From the NCBI RefSeq assembly GCF_000969835.1, contig NZ_KQ033913.1, positions 2,252,102-2,316,101 of the forward strand: a stretch of DNA of 64,000 nt, written 5' to 3'. Every line of letters starts with the position of its first letter. Position 1 is the first letter of the stretch. The notes beneath the pieces are model-generated. The model was not told where the DNA came from. It searched no databases and saw only the letters and a list, made by a program, of their open reading frames with translations. The DNA is from Parabacteroides goldsteinii DSM 19448 = WAL 12034 (GTDB taxonomy: Bacteria; Bacteroidota; Bacteroidia; Bacteroidales; Tannerellaceae). This document shows, piece after piece, positions 9,974-18,176 of this stretch. Both the position numbers and the translations under genes were made by a program.

Positions 9974-10259
9974 ATTTAAGAGTTTGAGGGTCCATACGGT
10001 TATCCCAAATAGTCAATATTTGTATTTGATTATTTTTTACCCGATAGTACATCGTATTATAATATGTTATCAGACATTGACGCACCTCTTGGCTATCTTC
10101 GAACAAAGGAAATAAATCAGGAGTTATACTTATTAACTTCAGACAACGAGTTATCTCTGAAAGAAAGTTCTTTTTGATAACTTTCCCCCATGTTATATCA
10201 AGATATTCAACAATATCATCCAAACGCTCCCGAGCGAGAGGGGTAAAATAAATATCCAT
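9951..10259 (-). CDS. RelE/ParE-superfamily toxin
   Basis: A 102-residue protein with the compact ParE/RelE fold pattern: an N-terminal FTPLARERLDDIVEYL helix pair, a central LISITPDLFPLFEDSQEVRQCLI segment, and the C-terminal strands MYYRVKNNQIQILTIWDNRMDP. Members are gyrase poisons (ParE) or ribosome-dependent mRNA endonucleases (RelE). The sequence looks closer to ParE, but the activity cannot be assigned with certainty. It follows its antitoxin after 2 bp, and its tail lies antisense to the last 23 bp of topB. Confidence 0.85.
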   Translation of the reverse strand: MDIYFTPLARERLDDIVEYLDITWGKVIKKNFLSEITRCLKLISITPDLFPLFEDSQEVRQCLITYYNTMYYRVKNNQIQILTIWDNRMDPQTLKFILSEFD

Positions 10260-10261
10260 GA

Positions 10262-10444
10262 TTATTTATGGCGAGCCAATACTTCTTCCATAGGAATAAG
10301 AAAACCGTTATCAGCTTGTTCAATGCTGACACGTATATCTTCATAAATACGTTTCGGTACATTGATACGGGAATAATATTGAGCCACAGGCTCATTTAAT
10401 ACTGACTTTGAATGCTCTTCAGATTGTAACTCTTCTTTTTTCAT
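10262..10444 (-). CDS. Antitoxin of the RelE/ParE pair
   Basis: This is a 60-residue protein if started at ATG 10444. The frame is open back to 10489, but that start lies upstream of a TATCTTTG -7 element at 10468-10475, so the shorter form is chosen. It is charged, with a flexible acidic N-terminus and a helical C-terminus ending in a PMEEVLARH-type segment, typical of small antitoxins that bind the toxin and repress the operon. No standard DNA-binding family is obvious by eye. The assignment rests on size, gene order and the 2-bp spacing to the toxin gene. Confidence 0.75.
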   Translation of the reverse strand: MKKEELQSEEHSKSVLNEPVAQYYSRINVPKRIYEDIRVSIEQADNGFLIPMEEVLARHK

Positions 10445-10467
10445 ATCTTCAGGTTTATAATGATTTA

Positions 10468-10505
10468 CAAAGATAAAGTTTATCTTCAAACATTTACTAT
10501 ATTTG
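10468..10505. promoter_or_regulatory. Divergent -7 elements for the toxin-antitoxin pair and the Nudix gene
   Basis: On the minus strand TATCTTTG (10468-10475) faces the antitoxin. On the plus strand TATATTTG (10498-10505) faces the Nudix gene. Both fit TAnnTTTG and both exclude the most upstream possible start codons of their genes. Confidence 0.55.
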
Positions 10506-10523
10506 TCCGCAAATTATCGACTT

Positions 10524-11015
10524 ATGAAAGAAGAATGGTTCCCCTTAGTCAACGAAATGGGAGAAACAATAGGTAAAGCGACCCGAAAAGAATGTCATAG
10601 CGGAAGTAAACAACTGCATCCGGTCATCCATCTGCATATCTTTAACGATGCCGGAGAACTATATCTGCAAAAACGTTCCATGACCAAAGATATCCAACCC
10701 GGTAAATGGGATACGGCTGTCGGCGGACATATCGATTATGGGGAAACGGTCGAAGAAGCTCTCCGCCGGGAAGTCCGTGAGGAGTTAGGCATTACAGCAT
10801 TCACCCCCCAATTCATCACCCGTTACGTCTTTGAATCAGCTATCGAAAAAGAGCTAGTCAATACATTCCGCACAATTTACAACGGAGAAATCAAACCGGA
10901 CACCGAGGAACTGGACGGCGGACGTTTCTGGTCGCTCGAAGAAATCAAGTCGAACCTGGGGCAAAATGTGTTTACTCCTAATTTTGAACAGGAATTTAAG
11001 AGGTTGTTTCTATAA
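10524..11015 (+). CDS. Nudix hydrolase
   Basis: The 163-residue protein hydrolyses a nucleoside-diphosphate-linked substrate. The complete Nudix box is visible around residues 70-92: G(x5)E(x7)REVREELGI, within GHIDYGETVEEALRR. The N-terminal part (EEWFPLVNEMGETIGKATR, then HPVIHLHIFN and LYLQKRS) resembles the isopentenyl-diphosphate-isomerase-like/YfcD Nudix subgroup. The substrate is therefore uncertain and a true Idi role is unlikely. The start at 10524 is used because the earlier ATG at 10503 overlaps the -7 element. Confidence 0.9.
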   Translation: MKEEWFPLVNEMGETIGKATRKECHSGSKQLHPVIHLHIFNDAGELYLQKRSMTKDIQPGKWDTAVGGHIDYGETVEEALRREVREELGITAFTPQFITRYVFESAIEKELVNTFRTIYNGEIKPDTEELDGGRFWSLEEIKSNLGQNVFTPNFEQEFKRLFL

Positions 11016-11035
11016 CATGTCGGAATCAGCAGTAA

Positions 11036-11163
11036 AACCGTTCACCATTCACCCATTAACAGCTAAAACACAATATAACAACACATAACCCATTCATTAA
11101 CCAGGTGAATGATTATACAAAAAGGTGAACGGATATACACAAACCATTCACCTTCAGTTATTA
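11036..11163. repeat. AACCGTTCACC/GGTGAA repeats and terminator downstream of the VirE-like gene
   Basis: The 148-bp gap between the Nudix and VirE-like genes holds several copies of one motif in both orientations: 11036-11046 (AACCGTTCACC), 11103-11110, 11122-11132 and 11144-11154. The last two form an 11-bp stem with an 11-base loop. Read leftwards it is followed by TTTTTG, a good intrinsic terminator for the VirE-like gene. The same motif recurs on the other side of the module (14111-14232). Confidence 0.7.
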
Positions 11164-13221
11164 TCATTTCCTCATCAAACAATAATAATTCCCCGTCTTC
11201 GTATGTATCTTCCGTATACCCGAAGCATTCAACATCTTTCCGAAACGGCAGGCAGAAGTATTGCTGAATTTTCGTTTGGAACGTTCCGATATGATATCCA
11301 ATAGTTCCACCGAAGTAAACCTCTCTTCCTTCTCCCCCTCTTCCGGCAAACGAAAATAGGAAAACAAATACTGCATCTCCAACGGTTCATCCTGAAATCC
11401 GGAATTACTCTGTGTCAACGCCCGTTCCTCTTCGCTGTTCAACCAGTAACGTTCACCCGAACGGATTGCATGAAGCGCCTGTGCATACAACTGTTCATAT
11501 TCTATCGGAGCAGAAACATCGATAATACCTGTCACCTGAACACAAACATAACGTCGGCTCCCTGTCGGGTCCGTCAACAGCTCCATCGGGTTAGCCGTAG
11601 CCGCAAACGAAGCCAACCGCCTCATCTGTTGGAACGTCTTCTGATGCGGACGCCGCACCTTCACTTCCGGTTTCTGAATTAGATATTTCAAATCCGCCTG
11701 ATATTTCTTGCTCAACCGGTCGAATTCGTCAATCGTTATCAATACATTCTGAGCCATCAGCAGTTCCGCCTCGCTCTTATTCTCCAGATTGATGCTTTCC
11801 GCATGATAATCCCTCAATACAGGCGGAAGAAGCAAACGGAAAAAAGTCGACTTTGAAATACCCTGCCCGCCCACTAAAACAGGAACAAGATTATTCGCAT
11901 ACAACCGGTCAGTCTTCTGCCAATGAGCTACCATACTGATAAACCATATATAAAAACGGTTCCTCCATTCCCCGTCTTTTGTCGGAACCGTATCCGCCAA
12001 TGCACGTATCCGGTCTCTCCCATCCCATGTCGGCAAATTATATAAAAACATTTCCAACGGATTATAACTCGGCACCCTGGGCGAATAGATATACCGCCGC
12101 ACATCCTTATCCCATATATCAAGCCCTTCCTCCATGGCATTCAGACAGATACCGTTCAACACCTCGGCAGTCACCAGCCGGAAACGGAAACAAAAAGAGT
12201 GCCTTTCCCGATATTCCACCTCACCGATAATCTCATTCTTCCGAAACTCATACCGCCGCTTCAAAAACTCCTCCATACGCGCCAGCAAGTTCATAGACGA
12301 CGGCAAACAAGGTTTCTTCCCAAAGGCTTTACGGGAAAGATATACATTATGCACCGTCTGCCGCAACAAATTCAGGTCACGTAAATTCCACATCCGAAAA
12401 TACAGCCAATGAACCACATCTTCCTCCGGAACGCCCGAATCAAAACAAAGCATACTCACAGCAGCTATAAAGTTTTTCGGTTCTTTTTCTTCCCAGTCCG
12501 GCCCCTGCTCACGATACACCTGATTCAGGCAGGTCTCAAAAAGCATTTCAATCTTTTTACGTTGTTCCGTACCCGGCAGGATACGTTCCAAAGGTTCGTC
12601 CGACTGCTTTATCTTCTCCACATATCCCGGTTCTTCAGGCATTGCCAACGGCTGCTCCATCCTGACCGGCAACGAGTCCGGATTATAAAAGCATCCCGGG
12701 TCATACGAGATGCGGCACCCCCTGTCGAGCGACGGTTCCTTATACTCCGCCTCCCATTGCAACTGTGCCTGATAATGCAACATCGCCCTGCGGTAAGCAT
12801 GTGCATGGAAGCAGGCTGCCATCTCCCGGTCAGCCGGAAGCGAACCATCCGGCAATGTATAACGTACCACCACTTTCACACTCAGTCCGCTCGAACCGAC
12901 AAAAGCCAGCAGAGGCTGATTATACATTACCACCTCATCGCGCAACCTTCTGGCTTCCGAAATATTTGCCAAACGGTCAAATTCCAACAAGACCAAACCG
13001 TTATAACATTTCCATTCCTGCTCCTTATAACCGGAAGCAAAGAGTATGACCGGCACCTTTTCCGCATCAGCCGCACGGCTTCCCGGCGAACAATAGGGAA
13101 TCATTTCGCGCATATTCTTCACCGGCTTTGCCTTCGCCGCATCCTTCATATATTCCACGACGGTATCCAATTCCACCGGTTTACCTGAACTCAGATCTCC
13201 TTTTACCCACGTCACTTTCAT
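11164..13221 (-). CDS. VirE-like P-loop ATPase with BT4734-type primase-like N-domain
   Basis: The 685-residue protein begins with a BT4734/BF3469-type region (about 1-200, VPVILFASGYKEQEW, GLVLLEFDRL, LAFVGSSGLSVKVVVRY) related to primase-polymerase folds. It continues with a virulence-associated-E (VirE) helicase-like ATPase. The Walker A motif is LVGGQGISKSTF (about 435-446) and Walker B is VLITIDEF (about 485-492). Sensor-like ATANP follows, and the C-terminus carries a winged-helix-like segment. Such proteins recur in Bacteroidales, often beside an HU-like gene as here, and their function is unknown. Replication or mobile-element control is the usual suspicion. The start overlaps the upstream HU-like gene by ATGA, so translation is coupled. 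A strong terminator follows the stop. Confidence 0.88.
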   Translation of the reverse strand: MKVTWVKGDLSSGKPVELDTVVEYMKDAAKAKPVKNMREMIPYCSPGSRAADAEKVPVILFASGYKEQEWKCYNGLVLLEFDRLANISEARRLRDEVVMYNQPLLAFVGSSGLSVKVVVRYTLPDGSLPADREMAACFHAHAYRRAMLHYQAQLQWEAEYKEPSLDRGCRISYDPGCFYNPDSLPVRMEQPLAMPEEPGYVEKIKQSDEPLERILPGTEQRKKIEMLFETCLNQVYREQGPDWEEKEPKNFIAAVSMLCFDSGVPEEDVVHWLYFRMWNLRDLNLLRQTVHNVYLSRKAFGKKPCLPSSMNLLARMEEFLKRRYEFRKNEIIGEVEYRERHSFCFRFRLVTAEVLNGICLNAMEEGLDIWDKDVRRYIYSPRVPSYNPLEMFLYNLPTWDGRDRIRALADTVPTKDGEWRNRFYIWFISMVAHWQKTDRLYANNLVPVLVGGQGISKSTFFRLLLPPVLRDYHAESINLENKSEAELLMAQNVLITIDEFDRLSKKYQADLKYLIQKPEVKVRRPHQKTFQQMRRLASFAATANPMELLTDPTGSRRYVCVQVTGIIDVSAPIEYEQLYAQALHAIRSGERYWLNSEEERALTQSNSGFQDEPLEMQYLFSYFRLPEEGEKEERFTSVELLDIISERSKRKFSNTSACRFGKMLNASGIRKIHTKTGNYYCLMRK

Positions 13222-13835
13222 ACCGTCCCCTCCTTCTTCGGCAAGACATAAACAGCATTTTTAGGTCCGCCCAAACGGACAATCCGCCCTTGCTCCCGCA
13301 ACTGTTTCAAATCGCCTTGTGCCAGGTAACGCGAACAGGCGTTTACTCCCATACAATCGGAACTGCTGATCTCCCCATGCCTCGACAGATAACGCAAAAT
13401 CCGTTCCTGCCGCTGCTCCGGTGTATAGGCATCCGGTTTTCTGTAATCCGTAGCTCTTTCAAAATGCATGGAACTCATTTCTTTCTTCAACTCCTTACAG
13501 GCCCGGAAAGCGACTTTAGAAAAATGTATACTTTCCGCCCTGATCTCTTTGGGGTTACGTATCGGAGGACATTTCGCCGTAGGATAAAACAGGCCAATCC
13601 CCTCAATCTCCACCGGATCACCATCCTTCAGGGAGCGAACCAGTTCTTCTTTAAAAAGAGACATCATTCCTTTCACCTCTCCTTCATTAAAACTACTGCG
13701 ATCGGCAATCCGCTCGCACAACTTTTCAAAACGCAGCACCTGCCCTTCCACGATCCGGGCATGCAGCACACCTTCCTCCTCTTCTTTCTGTCCAGGAGAA
13801 TGGGGATTTTTATAAAACAGATACTTAGCCGGCAT
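13218..13835 (-). CDS. HU-family DNA-binding protein with C-terminal helix-turn-helix-like extension
   Basis: The 205-residue protein starts at ATG 13835; the frame is open from a TTG at 13841. Residues about 1-125 have the HU/IHF-like pattern of the Bacteroidales HU-like family (KYLFYKNPHS, FNEGEVKGMMSLFKEELVRSLKDGDPVEIEGIGLF). The remainder (about 140-205) looks like a winged helix: QERILRYLSRHGEISSSD, then a recognition-type helix and wing ending RLGGPKNAVYVL. It probably binds DNA and may control its own operon. Inverted repeats at 13860-13887 and paired 28-bp repeats at 13924-13995 lie directly upstream. It is translationally coupled to the VirE-like gene. Confidence 0.85.
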   Translation of the reverse strand: MPAKYLFYKNPHSPGQKEEEEGVLHARIVEGQVLRFEKLCERIADRSSFNEGEVKGMMSLFKEELVRSLKDGDPVEIEGIGLFYPTAKCPPIRNPKEIRAESIHFSKVAFRACKELKKEMSSMHFERATDYRKPDAYTPEQRQERILRYLSRHGEISSSDCMGVNACSRYLAQGDLKQLREQGRIVRLGGPKNAVYVLPKKEGTV

Positions 13836-13841
13836 ATACAA

Positions 13842-14241
13842 TATTGTGTTTTTCTATCCCTTACCCTATTATATAGTAAGGGGTAAGTTTATACTATTTA
13901 AGGCAAACCCTATCACTCATTCACTTAACGACCAAGGTCGGCATGCTTACCCAGCACCATCAATAAGCTTAACGACGTAGGTCGCAAAGCTTACCGACGG
14001 TCATCCTTTGGTTTATAAGTCATGACTAAAGGTATAGTTTATTATTGGTTTAATGCTAATAAATAAGAGGAAAAGTGATAATTATTTTAAGTGCGAGCGG
14101 GGATGATAGATAAAAGGTGAAGGGTTTGTGGCAACCGTTCACCTTTTATGAGAACCGTTCACCTATAAATCACATGCTTAAACACGAATAAATCAATAGA
14201 TTAGACAAGGGAAGATGAACAGTGAACGGTTTAAACACCAA
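13842..14241. repeat. 400-bp non-coding region with inverted and direct repeats upstream of the HU/VirE module
   Basis: No gene is seen here. The stretch contains (a) an interrupted inverted repeat CTTACC...GGTAAG at 13860-13887, just before the HU-like start; (b) two 28-bp direct repeats, 13924-13951 and 13968-13995, with a 44-bp period, 23 of 28 positions the same, each centred on a CGAC-N4-GTCG palindrome; (c) a 16-bp stem with one mismatch and a 6-base loop at 14111-14148; and (d) extra AACCGTTCACC copies at 14153-14163 and inverted at 14222-14232. Item (c) can also terminate the ADP-ribosylglycohydrolase transcript. Confidence 0.75.
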
Positions 14242-15321
14242 TTACATATGGTTAATCTTTTCTACAGAATATAATCTATTGGCAACGTCTTCAATCGTAT
14301 CCACCTCTTCCAGATAATCCGTAAATTTAGGATGAATGGCTTCATACCCCAACCATGCCCCCAATATATTACCGGTCACCGCTCCTGTTGAATCACTGTC
14401 GCCACCATGATTAACTGAAGCTATCACAGCCTTTTCAAAGTCATCCGGATATTTGAGACAACAATAGATGGCAATAGCTAATGTCTCCTCAGCAACCTTG
14501 CCTTCTCCCAACAGAGAAATCGCTTCCTCATCTGTAGCAAACAAATTCTTTTCAGCCAGTTCTATAGCATGCCGGATCATTTGAAGCATATACTTGGTAC
14601 GGCCATATTTCTTTCCATATAACAGATGTATCCTCTCCCAGACATAGTCTGTTACTTCACCAAGCGAACCCCACTTCCTTGTAGGATATACTATTTCATT
14701 CAATAAATAGACCATCATAGCAGCAGGAATGAACCCTAAAGAATGCCCATGGGTCAAAGCGGCAATCTCCGCCCCTAAATGAGCTTTCTCTTCAGCGGAA
14801 CAATCCGGGTCGTTTATCAAAGCAACGGGAGCAACACGCATAATACCCCCACATCCCTTGCTGTCATTTACATGCCATGCCAATGAACCGGGTTTCTTCT
14901 CCCGCAAAGCATACATGCATGTCATTCCCGGTGCACGCCAGTCCTGCATCGCTTTCAAATGGCTGATATCACAAACAGGATTAATAACAACCGGTTTCGA
15001 TGAAATTTGTAATGCATGCCACTCTTCATAAGCCTCCCAAACATAATGCCGGGAGAGTACCTCCGGCGATTTAATCGTTACACCGGAAGCATACCCATTG
15101 AGCAAACCACAAGCTGTGTACAAAGTCATCTGCGTATCATCCGAAATCTCTGCTATACCACGCGGCATGGTATACGTAGTGATACCGTCTTCACCAAAAT
15201 CATGACGTATCCTGTCATAATCATAAAATTCAATAGGATAACCCAAAGCATCCCCTACGGCTCCACCGACCAGACTGCCTGTTATCTTATTCAAAAGTAT
15301 TTTATTATTGAGATCATCCAT
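14242..15321 (-). CDS. ADP-ribosylglycohydrolase (DraG/ARH family)
   Basis: The 359-residue enzyme is predicted to remove ADP-ribose from modified targets using two Mg ions. The family's metal-binding motifs are present: GSLVGGAVGDALGYP near the N-terminus, EISDDTQMT (about 57-65) and HGGDSDSTGAVTGNILGAWLG (about 305-325). The gene begins 15 bp after the RelA/SpoT-family stop codon on the same strand, so the two are probably co-transcribed. The target could be protein, nucleic acid or free ADP-ribosyl compound. No ADP-ribosyltransferase is seen in this window, so its partner is unknown. Confidence 0.93.
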   Translation of the reverse strand: MDDLNNKILLNKITGSLVGGAVGDALGYPIEFYDYDRIRHDFGEDGITTYTMPRGIAEISDDTQMTLYTACGLLNGYASGVTIKSPEVLSRHYVWEAYEEWHALQISSKPVVINPVCDISHLKAMQDWRAPGMTCMYALREKKPGSLAWHVNDSKGCGGIMRVAPVALINDPDCSAEEKAHLGAEIAALTHGHSLGFIPAAMMVYLLNEIVYPTRKWGSLGEVTDYVWERIHLLYGKKYGRTKYMLQMIRHAIELAEKNLFATDEEAISLLGEGKVAEETLAIAIYCCLKYPDDFEKAVIASVNHGGDSDSTGAVTGNILGAWLGYEAIHPKFTDYLEEVDTIEDVANRLYSVEKINHM

Positions 15322-15336
15322 ATACTTATTCTTTTA

Positions 15337-17211
15337 TTATTTCAACTCCCGTCTCCGTACTTCATCCACTCCTGTGATCATATTGACATGTGCTATCACA
15401 TCCTGCAACTCTTTGACTGAATGGACTGAAAAGTCTATCGTACAATCTACTATTTCATCCACTGTTACAGTCGTCAGATTCACAATGGAAAGTTTTAGCT
15501 TATTCGTAATACTATCGATCAGGTCGCTAAGCAAATGATAGCGGTCTACCGCTTTTATACTGATACTTACCGGATAAAGAATATCCTTATCTTCCTCAAA
15601 GTTCACAGAAACAATAGAATCACCTTTTTGTGAAGCCAGGCAGATAGCGGAAGAGCAATCCCGTTTATGGACAGTGACGCACTTGTCAACCTCCGTAAAA
15701 CCGATCACCTCATCTCCCGGCAACGGATGACAATACGGGCAACGCTTATAAGGTATTTGCTTCATCCTAGACAGACAAGAACGCAAATGTCGCTTAGCTT
15801 TATAGGTAAGCACATGGTTTATCCAGTCCGGTTGTGGATTGATATGTTCATTTACTCCGATTTCCACACAGTCCCCCCGATGTAATACAGTCTTTATCGA
15901 ACATAGCTTGCCATTGACACGGGCATATTGGGCATGTTCACCGATACGGCTATGGATCTCGAAAGCAAAATCAAGGGCGGTGGCCCTCTGTGGCAAAATG
16001 ATCGGACGTCCCTGAGGTGTAAACACCATAATATCGTCATTATAGAAAGAAGTCACCACACTTTCCATAAAGCTACCTTCCTGGCTATGATAAGCAATAT
16101 CCTGTAATACAGCCTTGAACTTTTCAATCCAGTTGTCTATATTCTTTTCCGTACGGCCAGCCACACAGCCCAGTCGCGAATTGCGAACCATACGTTCGGA
16201 ACTGATATGGATTTCCTCCCATATCCCCTGTTCGCAAAGCAGTTTGACATGAAAACTCTGATAACCGTTTTCTTTCGGTGAATCTATATAGTTAGCAATG
16301 CCTCCCGGTTTTTCTTTAAACTCATCTGTCAGCAGAGAATAGATACGGAGACTCATATTCTTTTCCGATACCTGAAGGTCATCCGGAAAAATAATATGAA
16401 TAACGTGCCGATAGTCCAGATGTTTAAAGTCCCTTCCTGTTGCCTGCATTTTACGCCATATGCTATAAGGTTCTCTATACATTACCTCCAATCTGGCCCG
16501 AATGCCGTTATCCGACAACAAACGACTGATCCTGTCAGTAAAATAGTCAAGCCGGCCTCTATTATCCGCCTCATCCTTTTCTAATAGTTCTGCCAGCATC
16601 GCATATTCCCGTGGACAACGATAACGCAAACTAAGGTTCTCCAACTCAGTTTTAATATCATACAAACCTAACCTGTTAGCTAAAGGGGCATAGAAATAAT
16701 CTGTTTCTCCGGCAATTTTCATTTGTTTGTCCGGACGCATGCTTTCCAATGTCCGCATATTATGCAGCCGGTCAGACAATTTGATCAGGATTGCGCGAAT
16801 ATCATAATGCACGGAATCGAGCATCTGCTTGAAATTATCCAATTGCTTGGACATCTCATAGTGCTCCTTTTTTCGTTTGGTAACAACACGTACCAGGAAA
16901 GCGACATCTTCTCCGAAACGTTCCTCTATATCTTCAATGGTGTAGGGAGTATCTTCCACCACATCATGCAGAAAGGCGGCTATCACCGGATTAGCTCCCA
17001 GCATCAATTCCTTACCAACAATATAGGCCACCGCTATCGGATGGATAATATAAGGTTCGCCTGTCTTGCGCTTTTGAGATTTATGCGCTTCATCAGCCAA
17101 AGCATAAGCAGCTTTAATCCGTTCCATCTCTTCCGGCGTTACACGCTGTTCCATGGCTTGGAAAAGAGTTGTTACTTGTTGTCGGATATGTTGATCGTAT
17201 ATTTGTTTCAT
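15337..17211 (-). CDS. RelA/SpoT-family protein, hydrolase domain intact, synthetase motifs altered
   Basis: The 624-residue protein starts at ATG 17211; the frame extends upstream to 17280 without support. The HD hydrolase domain is complete: KRKTGEPYIIHP, AAFLHDVVEDT and KLSDRLHNMRTL (about residues 45-160). The following synthetase-like domain keeps GYQSFHVKL and YSIWRKM. However, the Asp-containing DLLAIRVI-type motif is replaced by the shorter HLDYRHVIHI, and the EVQIRT motif reads EEIHISS. TGS (FTPQGRPIILPQRATALDFAFEIH) and a C-terminal ACT domain follow. I infer a (p)ppGpp hydrolase that may lack synthetase activity. It is probably not the cell's only Rel protein, because it is so divergent and sits beside accessory genes. 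Confidence 0.88.
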   Translation of the reverse strand: MKQIYDQHIRQQVTTLFQAMEQRVTPEEMERIKAAYALADEAHKSQKRKTGEPYIIHPIAVAYIVGKELMLGANPVIAAFLHDVVEDTPYTIEDIEERFGEDVAFLVRVVTKRKKEHYEMSKQLDNFKQMLDSVHYDIRAILIKLSDRLHNMRTLESMRPDKQMKIAGETDYFYAPLANRLGLYDIKTELENLSLRYRCPREYAMLAELLEKDEADNRGRLDYFTDRISRLLSDNGIRARLEVMYREPYSIWRKMQATGRDFKHLDYRHVIHIIFPDDLQVSEKNMSLRIYSLLTDEFKEKPGGIANYIDSPKENGYQSFHVKLLCEQGIWEEIHISSERMVRNSRLGCVAGRTEKNIDNWIEKFKAVLQDIAYHSQEGSFMESVVTSFYNDDIMVFTPQGRPIILPQRATALDFAFEIHSRIGEHAQYARVNGKLCSIKTVLHRGDCVEIGVNEHINPQPDWINHVLTYKAKRHLRSCLSRMKQIPYKRCPYCHPLPGDEVIGFTEVDKCVTVHKRDCSSAICLASQKGDSIVSVNFEEDKDILYPVSISIKAVDRYHLLSDLIDSITNKLKLSIVNLTTVTVDEIVDCTIDFSVHSVKELQDVIAHVNMITGVDEVRRRELK

Positions 17212-17318
17212 AACTTTATTCCCTTTTCTATGATTATAGCTGTATAATTGAATGTCCCCCCATACCGTCACAGACAACAAAAAGTGTCCTATTGTATCCT
17301 GGAACTATTTCATTATTT

Positions 17319-17459
17319 CTATTCAAAAAACTTCTTTTCCACTACATATACTCGCACATTATCCCGATAACACATCCAAACCTCCAGTCCCAGGATACCG
17401 ACTAAAGAGATAGTAATCATGCAGCAAATAACTTTCCCAAAGACACTCGATCGTTTCAT
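17319..17459 (-). CDS. 46-residue single-helix membrane peptide
   Basis: A small gene starts 8 bp after the vWA stop codon on the same strand and is too short for usual gene-length cut-offs. It encodes a basic start (MKRSSVFGK), one hydrophobic helix (VICCMITISLVGILGLEVW) and a charged tail ending KKFFE, so one transmembrane span is likely. I recognise no family. The position suggests the tail of the vWA/YbjN-like operon. The existence of the protein is a prediction only. Confidence 0.5.
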   Translation of the reverse strand: MKRSSVFGKVICCMITISLVGILGLEVWMCYRDNVRVYVVEKKFFE

Positions 17460-17466
17460 GACTTAA

Positions 17467-18111
17467 TCATTTATTTATATCATCATCCTTTTCCTCAAAA
17501 TAATTTTCAGCCAGTGCACTGAAACGTCTTGCAATACGATCAAAGAAACGGCTTCGGGCACGGCTTTCTTTCTTGAACATTTGACGGGTACCCTGTTCCG
17601 AATAATCAAAACTCATCACATTGGTTACAGAAATAGTGGCAGCCACCTTCTCTACATCTTGATTGGTTCCGATATAGGTAAAAACCCATCCTTTCCCTTT
17701 CAATTCTTCAACCAGCGTTTTCACTCCCTGCCCGGTAAACTCGGAAGAAGAGTTTTCTACCCCATCAGTTATGATCGTAACCAGCGCTATATCTTTCTTT
17801 CCTACCGAGTACTTCAGTGCAGACAGGGAAATCCCCATTGCATCGTAAAGAGGTGTGCAACAGTTCGGCGAATATGTTTGCTCATCAAGCAATCCAATCA
17901 TAGAAACGGCCACTTTATCATAAATTGTACGGATAGCCCCTGAGTTAAATGTAACCAATGAAACGAAATGTTCCTGTTCCTCGTGTTTTGCCTGTGCTGC
18001 TTTGATAGTTTGGACAGTTTCATTAAATCCGTTGATCGCCTGTCTTTTAATATTGCCCATCGAACCGCTTTCATCTAAAATGATTAGATTGTAAATTTTC
18101 CTTGTTTCCAT
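17467..18111 (-). CDS. vWA-domain protein (MIDAS-containing), TerY-like
   Basis: The 214-residue protein is almost entirely one von Willebrand factor A domain. The metal-ion-dependent adhesion site is intact: DESGSM near residue 14, the Thr of NCCTPLYDA (about 83) and the Asp of ITDGVEN (about 114). It has no signal peptide or membrane helix, so it is probably cytoplasmic, as TerY-like vWA proteins are. ATG 18111 is preferred to the TTG at 18144. It lies 65 bp after the YbjN-like gene. It may be a second, distal vWA component of the large system encoded at 21.6-39.6 kb, but this is inference from proximity and domain content. Confidence 0.87.
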   Translation of the reverse strand: METRKIYNLIILDESGSMGNIKRQAINGFNETVQTIKAAQAKHEEQEHFVSLVTFNSGAIRTIYDKVAVSMIGLLDEQTYSPNCCTPLYDAMGISLSALKYSVGKKDIALVTIITDGVENSSSEFTGQGVKTLVEELKGKGWVFTYIGTNQDVEKVAATISVTNVMSFDYSEQGTRQMFKKESRARSRFFDRIARRFSALAENYFEEKDDDINK

Positions 18112-18176
18112 AATTTTTATCCTAGTTATTCCAATATCAAACAATTTATATCCTTCCCTACAGCTTTATAGTATCA

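Noticed and set aside
12409..13188. 259-codon plus-strand frame opposite the VirE-like gene
   Set aside because: It mirrors conserved coding sequence on the minus strand, is unusually His/Arg-rich, and has no promoter or neighbours in that direction.
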